A DNA stretch of 64,000 nt from Haberlea rhodopensis (taxonomy: Eukaryota > Streptophyta > Magnoliopsida > Lamiales > Gesneriaceae), in the NCBI GenBank assembly GCA_907163345.1, contig CAJQUN010000022.1, positions 3,410,001 to 3,474,000 of the forward strand. The letters are read 5' to 3'. Numbering within the stretch: the first letter of the stretch is position 1; each line of letters starts with the position of its first letter. The position numbers and the translations under genes were made by a program. A model generated the notes under the pieces. The model saw nothing but the letters and a program-made list of their open reading frames with translations. It did not search any database and had not been told where the DNA came from. Below, piece by piece: positions 47,403-58,352 of this stretch.

Positions 47403-50400
47403 TTATTTCTTGTCTGCTTCATCGCAGTCTTCATATTCTGCTGTGCGAAAGTACCTGTAATAAACATACTGTAGTATTATCTATTATCTGTGGTTAAGGA
47501 GTAACCTCTCTTTTTCCCCCCATTTGTTTGAGAGAATATTTTGGAGTACTAGAATGTTAAAGGATACAAATAAGTCGAGTACTACGCATACGATAGCATC
47601 CAGCAACCATGGCAAATTTGCCTTGATTTTCTCCCAAGCTATTGACCTCACAAGGATGCTGCATCATATGGGCCAAACATATCATTAAAGACATTGCATA
47701 GTGTACAAATATTAGCAATATGAGAGGATTCTGGAGGTTCGAGATCGATTCCTAAGTTCTCCTTTTGGTGATGATGTACCTGGCGACATAAGTAGCGTTG
47801 GCAGCAAGTGCAAAGACGAACATGAAAGGATTCAAGCCCTGTAATATTGGATCCCTCGAGTTATTCTTCAATTCATTTCTCAAGAAAACTTGGGAAAAAG
47901 GTAAGAATTAGTTACCTCAACACTTCTTCTTTTAATCTGCTCAATCAGAAAGCAAATACTTGGGTTAGATAAAAAAAAAAAACTCAAGGACAATGGATAG
48001 AAAAATCCGTGTTGCCGAGTTTCGGAGGGATCAATGATTTTGGGATGAAGTTGTATAATAACACTTACATTTAGCCATATTTGAGGCAGTCTACCACCCA
48101 TGTAAATAGCAGCCATCATCCACCCCAACCACTGCCCTAATACGGTTTCTGATCCACCTTCCTGCAACAGAAACATCCATGCTATTAACCCGAAGCAAAA
48201 GAAATGAAATCAACAATCTCCCGTATCGTACCTGCAACAATTTCCTCCTGGTTAATCCCACATAAACTTGCATCAAAGCATTGGTTCCCGGTGGCAGGCT
48301 GATCGATGTAGCTAAAAATGCCCCGTATCCAGCCTGATATAGCACAGTGCATAATAATGATAAGATCCAAATCCATCCCATGTAGACGGTAGAATGTTAG
48401 ATTAGCACATTCAAAATGAACAAGAAACATCCCTATGAACAACATGTAGTTCAAGAACACTCACAGATCTCGGTATTCCCTTAGGTTTGCTGGAATATTT
48501 CTTGGATGGAATTTGAGTATCCTCATCATCTGAAGATGAGTCATGTTCAAGTCCCACAGCAGAAGGACCACTCCTCACCAGACCGAGATGAGACCGGATA
48601 GGCGGAGTCGTGCTGCCTGCCATTGATCTTGCTGACCTGCAAAAGTATTTAGTTTTTCGGGATCAAGAAAATATTTAAACTTGGGATAAACTTATGATAC
48701 AGTGACGAATAACAAACTCACGTATAATAGTAGACTTCTCTTGGGGAAGAAACTTTGCTTCTACCAGGTATTGGGATCGCAGAATCGGATTTTGTTGGTT
48801 TCAAAGGTTTTTTCAAGTCTTCAACCTAAACCAGAGTTAAAGTCAGTATTTGTTCTTTAAACGATCGAGAAGTAGAAAATTCAACACATTATTTTCTGCA
48901 AAAAAAATAGATAAGGGAGTCAGTGGAATGAATTTATAAATATATGTATAAATATATACCTCTTGGTTTGATTTCTTCACGGATCGTTTCTTCCATTTTT
49001 TGTAGTGATCATAGTATATACTTTGCAGCACAAGTACCACTGTGCTTACTGTATAGAGCTGTTTCCATTCATTGGAAAAAATAAAAAAAATAATAATAAT
49101 AAATATATATAAATTATGAATGTTACGGTTGGAAATACATTTTCTCAGATAGTTATTTTTAATTATACATGGACCCGCTATGGCGCTATCTAATAAAGAA
49201 CCCAATTACGATGATATGATATCATGGTTTTTCAAAATATTAAGTTAATTGTATGATCCACCTTATGAGTAGAAACTTAGCACAATTAAGTCTTTTATGA
49301 TGGGTGGAAGACCGCTTAGGTTATATATATTGTTATGATCCTCGAAGGTTAAATATATGGTTATGGTTAGGGTTGCTTAACGAGCCGTTCGGAATCGGAA
49401 CCGGTAAGATATTGGGACGGATCGATTCTACCTACCAAATGGATCCGGGCTGAACCGAAACAGGATCCGTTATTTTTAAATTAATTTTTTTATTTAGATA
49501 AATATTTCGAGTTTAGTTTAAAAACACAAAGACAGATTAGCTCAATTGGTTATAGTTGCAGAATAGAAGGTGATGACCGTGTGTTCGAATTCTCCAAACA
49601 ACAATTTCCTCGATTTTTTGAAGAAAAAAATAAAAAAAAGCCGGTTCCGGGTAGGAACCGGTCCAACCCGGAACCGAATCCGATCTGGTTCCTTACCGGA
49701 TTGGACCGGTTCCGAAATTACCACATCTGAATTCGGCTGGTTCCGGTCATGCTTGATTCGATAAGCAGCCCTAGTTATGGTCCTCAAGGCACAGCGAAAT
49801 ACAATACATAACACATTTTCTATATTGTTCTCATGCTCTCATTTCATGAAAGAAAAAAAGTGTAGATCTCTTGGAACATCCATAAATCAATAGAATCAAG
49901 TATGTGATCATTGTTATTTAATTTTCTTGTGACATGTTGTAATATATGTTTTCAATCATATGTTCTATTAAATTCCTAACCTGCACTATTAAAATTGGTC
50001 TATATTATTTAAAAAAAAAATGGTCTCTATTTAGAAAAACATACACCGAAAGAATCAATTTTCTTACCACTGCTGTGTAGAACTGAGTTGGCAACTGCAT
50101 CATCCAAATATACAACATTAAAAAAATTACAATCCAAACATACGCGTAAAACCTTGCATAAATCAGATTCAAAGAGAGCCATAAGTAGAACTCACCGTTG
50201 CTGGTTCAAGAAGACAACCCACTAAGTTGAATACGTCACTGCCAAAAAAATTCAAACAAATCATACAAAAAACAAAAATATCAAACTAGAACCATGAACA
50301 AGACGAACCCAGATAATACTCTGGGAGCTCGTGATTATAATATACAAATATATGTTTCAAGAAAATGAAACTAACCCAACAATCCAAGTGAGAAGAAACA

Positions 50401-50620
50401 AAAGAGAAACTCCATGGCCAGATTTGGAGCGGAAATTAGTGATGATTTGTGGGATTTCTGCAACTCCCCAACACACGAGGCTTAACAGCCCAAAACCGAA
50501 CGAGACTTCGTCTTTTACGTTGCATAGACAATCTTTGAGGTACCTTTCCACCCAATAAATGCATGTCTTTTGCTCTTTTACGCAATAATTCGACGCTGAA
50601 TTTCGCAGCAAATTCTTCAT
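47403..50620 (-). CDS. PQ-loop repeat membrane transporter (12 exons)
   Basis: I assign exons (complement): 50376-50620, 50196-50238, 50068-50094, 48960-49058, 48722-48825, 48465-48636, 48232-48333, 48069-48161, 47916-47936, 47780-47838, 47550-47658 and 47403-47468. They give 379 aa with every junction in frame and GT/AG borders. PQ motifs are EIPQIITNFRSKS (residues 55-67) and RLPQIWLN (288-295). Seven hydrophobic segments are expected, split by a polar loop with SSSDDED. The family includes lysosomal/vacuolar cationic amino-acid exporters (PQLC2/Ypq type), so a vacuolar basic amino acid role is inferred. The protein closely follows the plant homologue I recall as At4g36850. The 3' edge of exon 11 is uncertain (47550 or 47568). 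Exons 3 and 9 are only 27 and 21 nt. Confidence 0.92.
49368..49773. mobile_element. hAT MITE with 8-bp target duplication and tRNA-like core
   Basis: Termini TAGGGTTGCTTA and TAAGCAGCCCTA form an inverted repeat. GTTATGGT flanks both sides exactly (49360-49367 and 49774-49781), the 8-bp duplication of hAT elements. Subterminal sequence is full of GGAACCGG motifs. The centre holds TAGCTCAATTGG (49538-49549, exact A box) and GTTCGAATTC (49583-49592, near B box). It lies in intron 3 of the PQ-loop gene. Confidence 0.93.
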
Positions 50621-50997
50621 CTTTCGTATTTGTTGGTGTGAAAATGGCGGTAACGAGTTAATGTGAAGATGGTGAAGCACAGAGCTCCATTAAGTACTGT
50701 GAGTGATCCCCCAGGAGTAGACACTTGTGTGTTGTACGTGGAGTCTATTCATTTTATGATCTTTTATATATTGTAATGAGAAATTATTTAGCTATGTAGA
50801 TAATTTATTTTCTTTTTACTAAAACGTAAATGTTGTTTTCAAAAAGACGTGATCTACTCACTAGACGATGTAATTTATTATTGTTATTATCATATATTTT
50901 ACAAAATGCACCAGCTCTGCATGTATTATAAAGGAATTATTCAATCGACGTTTAGATAATAGCAGAGGGTACATAAAATAAGTTATAATGTCGCCAT
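50621..50997 (-). promoter_or_regulatory. PQ-loop gene upstream region
   Basis: This is the promoter and 5' leader side of the minus-strand gene. No sharp TATA box could be assigned. Confidence 0.35.
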
Positions 50998-51212
50998 CGT
51001 GGGGTGATCGAATTGGTAGAGTAGAAAAACACGAAAAAAAGTCTTTGGTCACAAGTCTAATTCTCCTACCAACATTTTTTATGTCGAGCATGTTGCACCG
51101 AGCTTGCCTAATGTGACTTACCTAGCTGACAGTTTGCAGCTATTGAGTAGGTTTACTAAGTGCACGTCCAAAAAAATAGCGACAGTGGATTTCCATCATC
51201 AAAAAAAAAAAA
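50998..51212 (+). mobile_element. tRNA-derived SINE (Au-like)
   Basis: GTGGGGTGATCGAATTGGTAG resembles an A-box head (one mismatch). GGTCACAAGTCTAATTCTCC resembles a worn B box. TAATGTGACTTACC and GGATTTCCATCATC follow, then an A-run at 51201-51212. This order is usual for plant Au-type SINEs. Confidence 0.7.
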
Positions 51213-52189
51213 GATTTGCTCGGTTTTTGATTATCCATCCAAATAAGTTCAATCGGCGGGGTTTGATTTCCCAAAAATATTTTTTTAGTGTAATTTTTTA
51301 TAATGTTTTCTTTATAACTTAAATGAATAACTGAGAATCAGATTATATAGTTTCTTCCGGTTAAATAGTGAAATATTTATAAGTGAGTTTGTTGGAAATT
51401 AAAACTATTCAATATGGAGCAAATTTAGGATTATAGGTAATAATATAATGAAGGTTAGTAAATAAACAAATATTGATAGGTGATTTTTGTAGTGGAGATT
51501 AAAACTATTCAACATGGTTAAAGGTTCTTCATTGCTGATTGGTGTATTTAAACTTTGATGAAATGAAAAATTATTATCAGAATGTACATATATCGCGCAC
51601 ACAGGAAGATTTGTTCGTAAACGAAAATATCAACGTTACATTTTCGTTCTCTTGAGATCATTTTTTATAAAAATAACAATTTTGTGGGATGTTTTAACAA
51701 TTTCTATCGAATCATTTTAAGATAATTTCAACGAGACTATATTATTTAAATTTTGGGACTATGATCGCAAAAGTTGCACCATTTTTATATTTTATCATTA
51801 ATTTTGTTTAACTTTGTAAACAAAATAGAAAGGTGGCCAAAAGCGGCGACGATGCGCCGCTGGAAGCAACTGGGGACGCGTGTCCCAACATACTGCACAC
51901 CACACATGGCTTCCAGTTTAGACTCGTCGTCGTCATCCTCCCTCTCTGCACCGCATAACTATGCGCAACCACACTGACTCTCATGTTTATCTTGTGAAAT
52001 TAATAAATATACAAAGCCCATACCCATTTTTACACCTTTTCTCTATTTTGTCGTACTTTGAAATGATTGATGATGCTTTTTTTTTTTTTTAAAGAATTTT
52101 TAACTCTCAGTGATGTATAATTTCTTAATAAATTGGGGGTTCGATAGAATTATAAGCAAATAAAGAAAACAAATTGGCTAGTGGAGTTA
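51213..52189. other. Intergenic, nothing firm
   Basis: A GC-rich patch (51835-51980) has a short frame with a Ser-rich end, but no family match and no start context, so no gene is called. Confidence 0.45.
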
Positions 52190-53260
52190 TAAAAGGCAAT
52201 GGTTGTTTTGGATTATACAACAGATCCAGAATGTCGAATGATGGTGAGCTGTGCAAAAGGCATATGTTACCAATCTTATATTATATCCTTTCTTGGATCA
52301 ATGTCATCACAATATACTCTACATATTATGTTGTTGAGCTTAATTCAAATGACTGTTTGTTATAATTGTGAGATATATTGTCTACACAGAGTATTTGAGA
52401 TATTAAACAATATGATATTTGAGATGCTAAGAGTTTCAGTCATAAGTGTACATCGGCTAGAGTTTGTTTTGTACAAAGGGAATTATATAAATCAAAGTCT
52501 TATAATGTATCATTCTACCTCATAGGAGAAGAAGAGACGTAAAAGAGTTACACAACCTTCAAATTTTCAGAATAAATATGCGTAGTTACTTTCCACATTA
52601 TCTTTCGACTACAAAGTTGTAATCCTTTGTTTTTTCTTTCCGAAGAATCAAGAATCAGTCAATTTCGATTTCGTATGAGAGAGATATGCTCTACATGCTA
52701 GACTCTATGTCTGCTGCAAGTTTTCTAAAATCAGTGCAGAACTCGTGACTTCATCGCGATTTTTCACTATCTTAGGATTAAATTCATACTTTTACTTCTG
52801 AAGATCATTTGTTGATCGTCGTCTTATCTTTCCAACGCATGCTGCATCAATCCATTTTGATGAGCAAGCTGGGAGATATGGTCAATATACCATAACTGCT
52901 CCGACTTTGCTAGTCCCAGCTTGTTGTTGATTCGATTTGCATCTCCTGGATCTAGCAAACATATTTTCGCCTTGATAATCAATCGAATTATTCTTGCTGC
53001 TATGAAATATGACTTTTTGCATTTTGAGTTGGATGCCCAATCTTTTTGGAAGAAAATCGTTTCGATCTCCGAGTGATCTTATCGATTGAATTAGCAACGC
53101 TCGGAGTCCGGTTTGGTTCATCTTGCTATTTTAGCAAGATGACTTTAAGTCATTTCTTTGCTTTCATCAAGCATCTAAACATAATCTATTTTACTACACA
53201 CTTAGATGAAATATGTTAGCAACACAATAACAAGTTTTGTTAACATCAAAACTTGGTTTA
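52190..53260. mobile_element. LTR retrotransposon remnant
   Basis: The run from TCCATTTTGATGAGCAAGCT (about 52853) to CTACACACTTAGATGAAATA, then AACACAATAACAAG (about 53195-53240), looks like an LTR. Its last part is shared with 7085-7150. No ends, PBS or coding region were found. Confidence 0.45.
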
Positions 53261-55564
53261 GTTGAGGTTCCCAAAACCGAACAGACGGAATATATAATTT
53301 TTCCAATGTTTACCCAAAACCAAACAGACGGAATGTATGGCAATGCCTAGACATACACCCAGTAAAAGGGTTACAAACAGATTGAAAAGTGACACTATGC
53401 AACACAGCAGAAGCGCAAGAACTTGGTGTCATGAGTGTAAGGATTGCCAGATCTGAATCAGACTCCATCAATCAGGCACACCATAATGTGTTCGAAAAAA
53501 GAAACATCTCCAAACCTGATTGGATTATCAGTTTGCGTCACTCAACCACTTTTTAGTTACACTATAAACCACGAATGTATGTGTGATTGCATGGAGCACT
53601 CGGGTTTAAGGGATCCATCACATGGTTGGGGCCTAAGAAATTACACTACCCATTGCAGAATTTAGATGGTATTACATTTGGCAATCTTGGATGAAGATAG
53701 GTCACAAAATTAATTTAGAATATGAGATGCTACACAAATTTGACATTAATCAAAATTGGACTTTTTAAAACAAATTTAGAAACATTTCATGTTTTACCTT
53801 GTTTTCGTGCTTTATTTAGTGTCTGCAATAAGTTAGTTTGTTTTTAATGTCAATCCTTTGTCGCCGAAGTGCTCGTATGACATTAGATATTGTTGATCAG
53901 ACGTCAGATATTGTTACATATCCAATGATATGTCAGCACTCCAAAAAATGACTAGATTTTTTTTAAAAAAAAACAACTTATTGGACTAAACCAAACTTAT
54001 GTGACCAAAGTCAAAAATAACCAATTCAAAGAATAATGTTTGCAATTGTTTCTAAATATTGTTTAAAATTAGATAAATGGTGGGCATTAATTGTTAATTA
54101 TCCTCTTTTTAATATTATTTGTAGGCAATCTCACTAATAACTCTATTTGGATCTTTTTTAATTAATAACCGTTTGTCTATTTTGTTGGATAAAAATAAAT
54201 ATCTTACATAAATTAATCTCATAATTTAGGTAGTTACCTAGTCAAGCTTGACCCGTGAAGAAAAATGTTTTTTAGCACCTAAACGAAACTTGAATCGGAA
54301 ATTATGTGGAATAGCAATAAAACTTGTGAAAGTGATACACAAAATAAAGCCTTTTTCTTTAATTTATACATAATACAATCTTGTGTTCCTTTTATTTTTT
54401 GAGCAACTATTACAGCTACTGAGATGTGGGACAAAGATTCAAACACAAGATTTTCGGATCGTAATTACAACCAATACTAGATGAATTAAGCAGTCTTGTT
54501 CCACTTGAACCATAAAAAAAGGAGGCCTAGTTCCTAAGACCCTAGCACTGGAATCATCCTTTTCTTTTGTATGTATCTTAGAAAGGGTCAACCCACGTAC
54601 ACATCAACATATTAATTAATTTACTGATTCTTTGACAAACGAAACTCTTTTTTGTACCAAAGACAACGTGGGTATCTTACCTTTTTTCCCCTTAATTTTC
54701 AAGTAAAGATTAGACAAAGGAAATCCATTTCCTTTCAAAGCATCCGATGTTCACTTTTTTGAGCCAATTAACTTTCATCCCTTTTGAGGTGACACACTTT
54801 ATTTATTTCTATTTTCTGTAGGATTAAACATTTTTGTCATTTTACCAAATGTACTATAATTGATAGTAATAATGTAACTTATATTTTTTAAAGTGTACAA
54901 CAACTTAATCACTAAGTGTTGATCGATCTTTCAACATGGCTAATTATTATTTTTCAACAATCTCCCTGCTAAAATTTCACTCTTTGAAATCAATGAGAAT
55001 CAAACAAATAACATTTGGCTCTATCAAGCGTTTGCCGCTTTAAAATTTCGCCACTCAATATGTAAATTCAAATGGTACATACAATTGTTTTTAACAAAAA
55101 TTATACATAGATTATGATCTTTTTTAAAATAGTTCTGATCAAGTGTTCCAAATCCAAGTTTATACCTAAGTCAGTAAATCCACAACGATTTTTGCACTCA
55201 ATTTGTTTCTCTTGGAACCTTGATAGCAATGTTTGCAAAGTGGCAAATATAATAAATGAGGGAGATGCTAAAACCAAAAAAAAAAAAAAACTTACAATTT
55301 AAACGGTTAAAAATCTTGATGTTTTATATAGAAGAATATATATATTTATATGTAATAGAAAAATTCTTGGATACACCAGGGTGTGAGCCCCAGCACATGC
55401 ATCCACACACACGTGCGTATCTATTGTATGTATTTATATTTGTTTATGTTTTTGGGTGGGCCTATGTAATAGACATTTGCCTTATTTAAAGTTGATAAGA
55501 ATTTATAATTGTTTTAATCTAAAGCTAAGTCATATAATCCTCCTACCTCCTTCACACACTGGTA
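53261..55564. other. Long AT-rich intergenic stretch
   Basis: Short frames near 53444-53665 and 55114-55489 have no family resemblance and poor codon structure. AAAACCGAACAGACGGAAT repeats at about 53273 and, as AAAACCAAACAGACGGAAT, at 53315. No gene or RNA is called. Confidence 0.5.
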
Positions 55565-56632
55565 TTCTGGTCAGGAACTGGCGAACTAGGTGCGCGTGCG
55601 CCGCATTAAGGTGAATTAAGAATTTCTAGTTCGCGCTTTAAGAATTTCTAGTTTGCTTTAAGAATTTCTAATTCGTGCACTAATATTTTATAATTAGCGC
55701 ACTAAGAATTCATAATTCGCGAACTAAGATTTACTAAGTCGCGTATTAAGTTACTAAGTCTTGTTAGTCCTCCTTAATTCTCTATTTTTTTTGTAATTAT
55801 AAAAAAATTCTCCGATTTTGGGTTTAGATGAATTTTCATGATTCTAGGTACTTTGGGTTGGTAAGAAAATTATATTATATGGTAATAGATATATAATATT
55901 CACTATTATGCAATGAATCATGAAAAGACATAATAACATATGAAAGATTAAAATATGTGATAAAAGAAAGTAGGAAAAATCTTTGATTTTGTAACATTTT
56001 TGCGGAGTATATAATAATAATGTTGTTATCTTAGTTTTTTGCATGAAAATTAAAAGATGAACTTTATAAATAAATTTTTTATTTTTATTGAGTTAATTTA
56101 AATATTTATATTAGTCATTTCATAAGGTAATAATATAGGTTTTCGAAAATAATATGAGTCATTCTTAATAAATTTATACTATTACCAAACATGTTGAAAT
56201 ATTACCAAACATGTTGAAATATATATGTACAGTTTGGTTTCATTTTTCAAATTCGTTATTTTATATCTTAAAATAAAAAAAATTAATACTTCATTTTTAT
56301 TTTTCATTTTCTAAAATATATGTTTCATAGAATCCTTACTAGAAGAACGATAAAATACAAGATTCAAATTACATTGTATCACTGACTATAATATTTTACA
56401 AAGTTTCAAATGTTAGATCCTCCATTAAAATCTAATTTTAATGCTTTTTGAGAATGAAAGCTGTAAACACCAAAGTTGTTAAGAACTTCATATTGTAAAT
56501 TTGTAAATAATATAATAATGATATAAGTTTGTTACATATGATGTATATTATGTATATTTAACTCCATTTCATCAGTGTATATGTATGTATATATTTATTT
56601 ATTTTTAATAGGTGCATTAAGGCGCACCCGCA
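55565..56632 (+). repeat. Dispersed repeat, copy B, with possible terminal inverted repeats
   Basis: Homologous to copy A at 7727-8500. Here the ends may be visible: GGTGCGCGTGCGCCGCATTAAGG near 55590 and, reverse-complemented, AGTGCGGGTGCGCCTTAATG from about 56613-56632. This would fit a non-autonomous DNA transposon of about 1.05 kb. A duplication of TATTACCAAACATGTTGAAATA occurs near 56180-56222. Confidence 0.65.
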
Positions 56633-58352
56633 CTCAAATTTTTGAAAATTGGTGCAACCTCATCTGCATCCGCTTGTTCATCGGACTTATGTGATCTAGA
56701 TCTAAAGGCCATTATGTAGAGATTTCTAAAGGATTTAGCCGTTATTTTGGTAAATGAAAATGTGATTATATGGGTTTTTTTTTTAAAAAAACCCATATAA
56801 CTTCATTCTTGACCCTTGTATTCTATGGTGCATTTCTTAACTAAGTACGTTTAACTATTTAATAAAATAAATCTAATTCCTTAGCCCATTTACCCCTCGA
56901 ATTTCCAATACTTTTTACATACACCTCTAAACTTTTTGTTGACCTCATAATTTCTAACTTCTTTTGAGTAGGCTTGCTTTTGTGTATATAATATTTAAAT
57001 AGACTTGCTTTTGTTTTTATGTTTGAACAATGAATTTATAAAAAAAATATCTAAATTTTAATTTTGTCTAGGTAATTAAAAAGATGAAATTATTTTGATA
57101 AATTAATCAATTATACATCAAATAGACTAAATAAAACCTCAAAAATGGTAGAAAACGATATTATGTATATAGATTTATAACTAAGAAAATCCCATTAATG
57201 AGAAATGTATAGTGCATATCCAAATTTTATATTTGTGATATCTCTAATATTTTCATATAATACAGATATTCTTTATTGGCAAAATGTTAATCACACTCCA
57301 TTTTATATATAATTTTTATACATAAAATAAATATAAAAATATAATATAAATAAGGGTGAATTACCTATAGATCATTTCTGGTTAAAACGATAATGAATTT
57401 CACGACTCTAGTTTAAACAATAATGTATACCATCCATGCTATGTATTTTATGCCAAATCATATGGCATGCTGTTGTAATTTTTCATATATTTATTTCACA
57501 CTAGAGGGAGTGATTTTGTAATGTAACTATTTTACAAGGAGTCTATCAATTATTGTTCAAATTAGAGATCGAAAATTATAATAAATTTTTTATAGAGGTG
57601 ATTCAATCGTAATTTCCCTATAAATATTACTCGTTTAATTTTTTAAATTAACTTCTCACCCATTAAATATTATATCCTTATCTTTTTTCTTGTCTGAGTA
57701 ACTATTAAAATTATTTAGAGTGGTTGACGTAAACTCAAACATGTGACATTTTGGTCGTTATTATGATAAGTGCAATATGAACTATAAGTCAACGTAAAAT
57801 ATTCTATTCTTTTATCTTTGATCTCGACAAAAATCTAAAATTTACGTCTACATTTGATGCACATTAGACACCGTTCATCCTCTCTCCAAATTAGTCAACT
57901 TTTAGAGGATCTACAGCTCTCTCAACACTTTGACATCGCCAGTAAACTTTCTTCGACAAAAGCAAACAAAATCTGCTTCTTTATTGGACGCCAAACTAAA
58001 GTCCCTCCATTGCATAAAAGCCTAGTTATTTACAGCAAAAGATTACAGAAAATGGTAATGGGAGCTGCTTTTCTTTAACATTGAAGGCACCTAATGGTCA
58101 AAAGGGCTTCCTTCTCGGCTATTTGTGTTCAGACTTTGTATTTATGAAGTGATTGCCTGGATTAGCTCTGAAAGATAGACAAATATAGAACAAGACAATT
58201 GTGGGCTTTGACTCCAAGCTGCATTCTTTCAGGACCATTTTGGATATTCTTGCATTATACCCTAAAAGTCCTTCCAGCTAATCATTTTTTTACCAAATAG
58301 AGCTTGTGATCTAATTAGCCCCTTCTTCCTTGTTCTTTAACTTCTCATTTTT
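56633..58352. other. Intergenic and upstream region of the DUF547 gene
   Basis: AT-rich, with a short TATAT-rich and poly-T/A hairpin near 56775-56800 (CCCATATA / TATATGGG flanking T and A runs). The part after 57850 is likely promoter and leader of the plus-strand gene; no clear TATA box can be assigned. Confidence 0.45.

Noticed and set aside
49522..49610. A functional tRNA gene in the PQ-loop intron
   Set aside because: A and B boxes are present but the stems do not pair and there is no proper acceptor stem; it sits inside a MITE.
51774..51977. Ser-rich 67-aa frame
   Set aside because: No family resemblance, no promoter context and short; could be a gene relic but not supportable.
53444..53665. 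73-aa frame with several Cys
   Set aside because: No recognised motif, no splice partners and it lies in repeat-like sequence.
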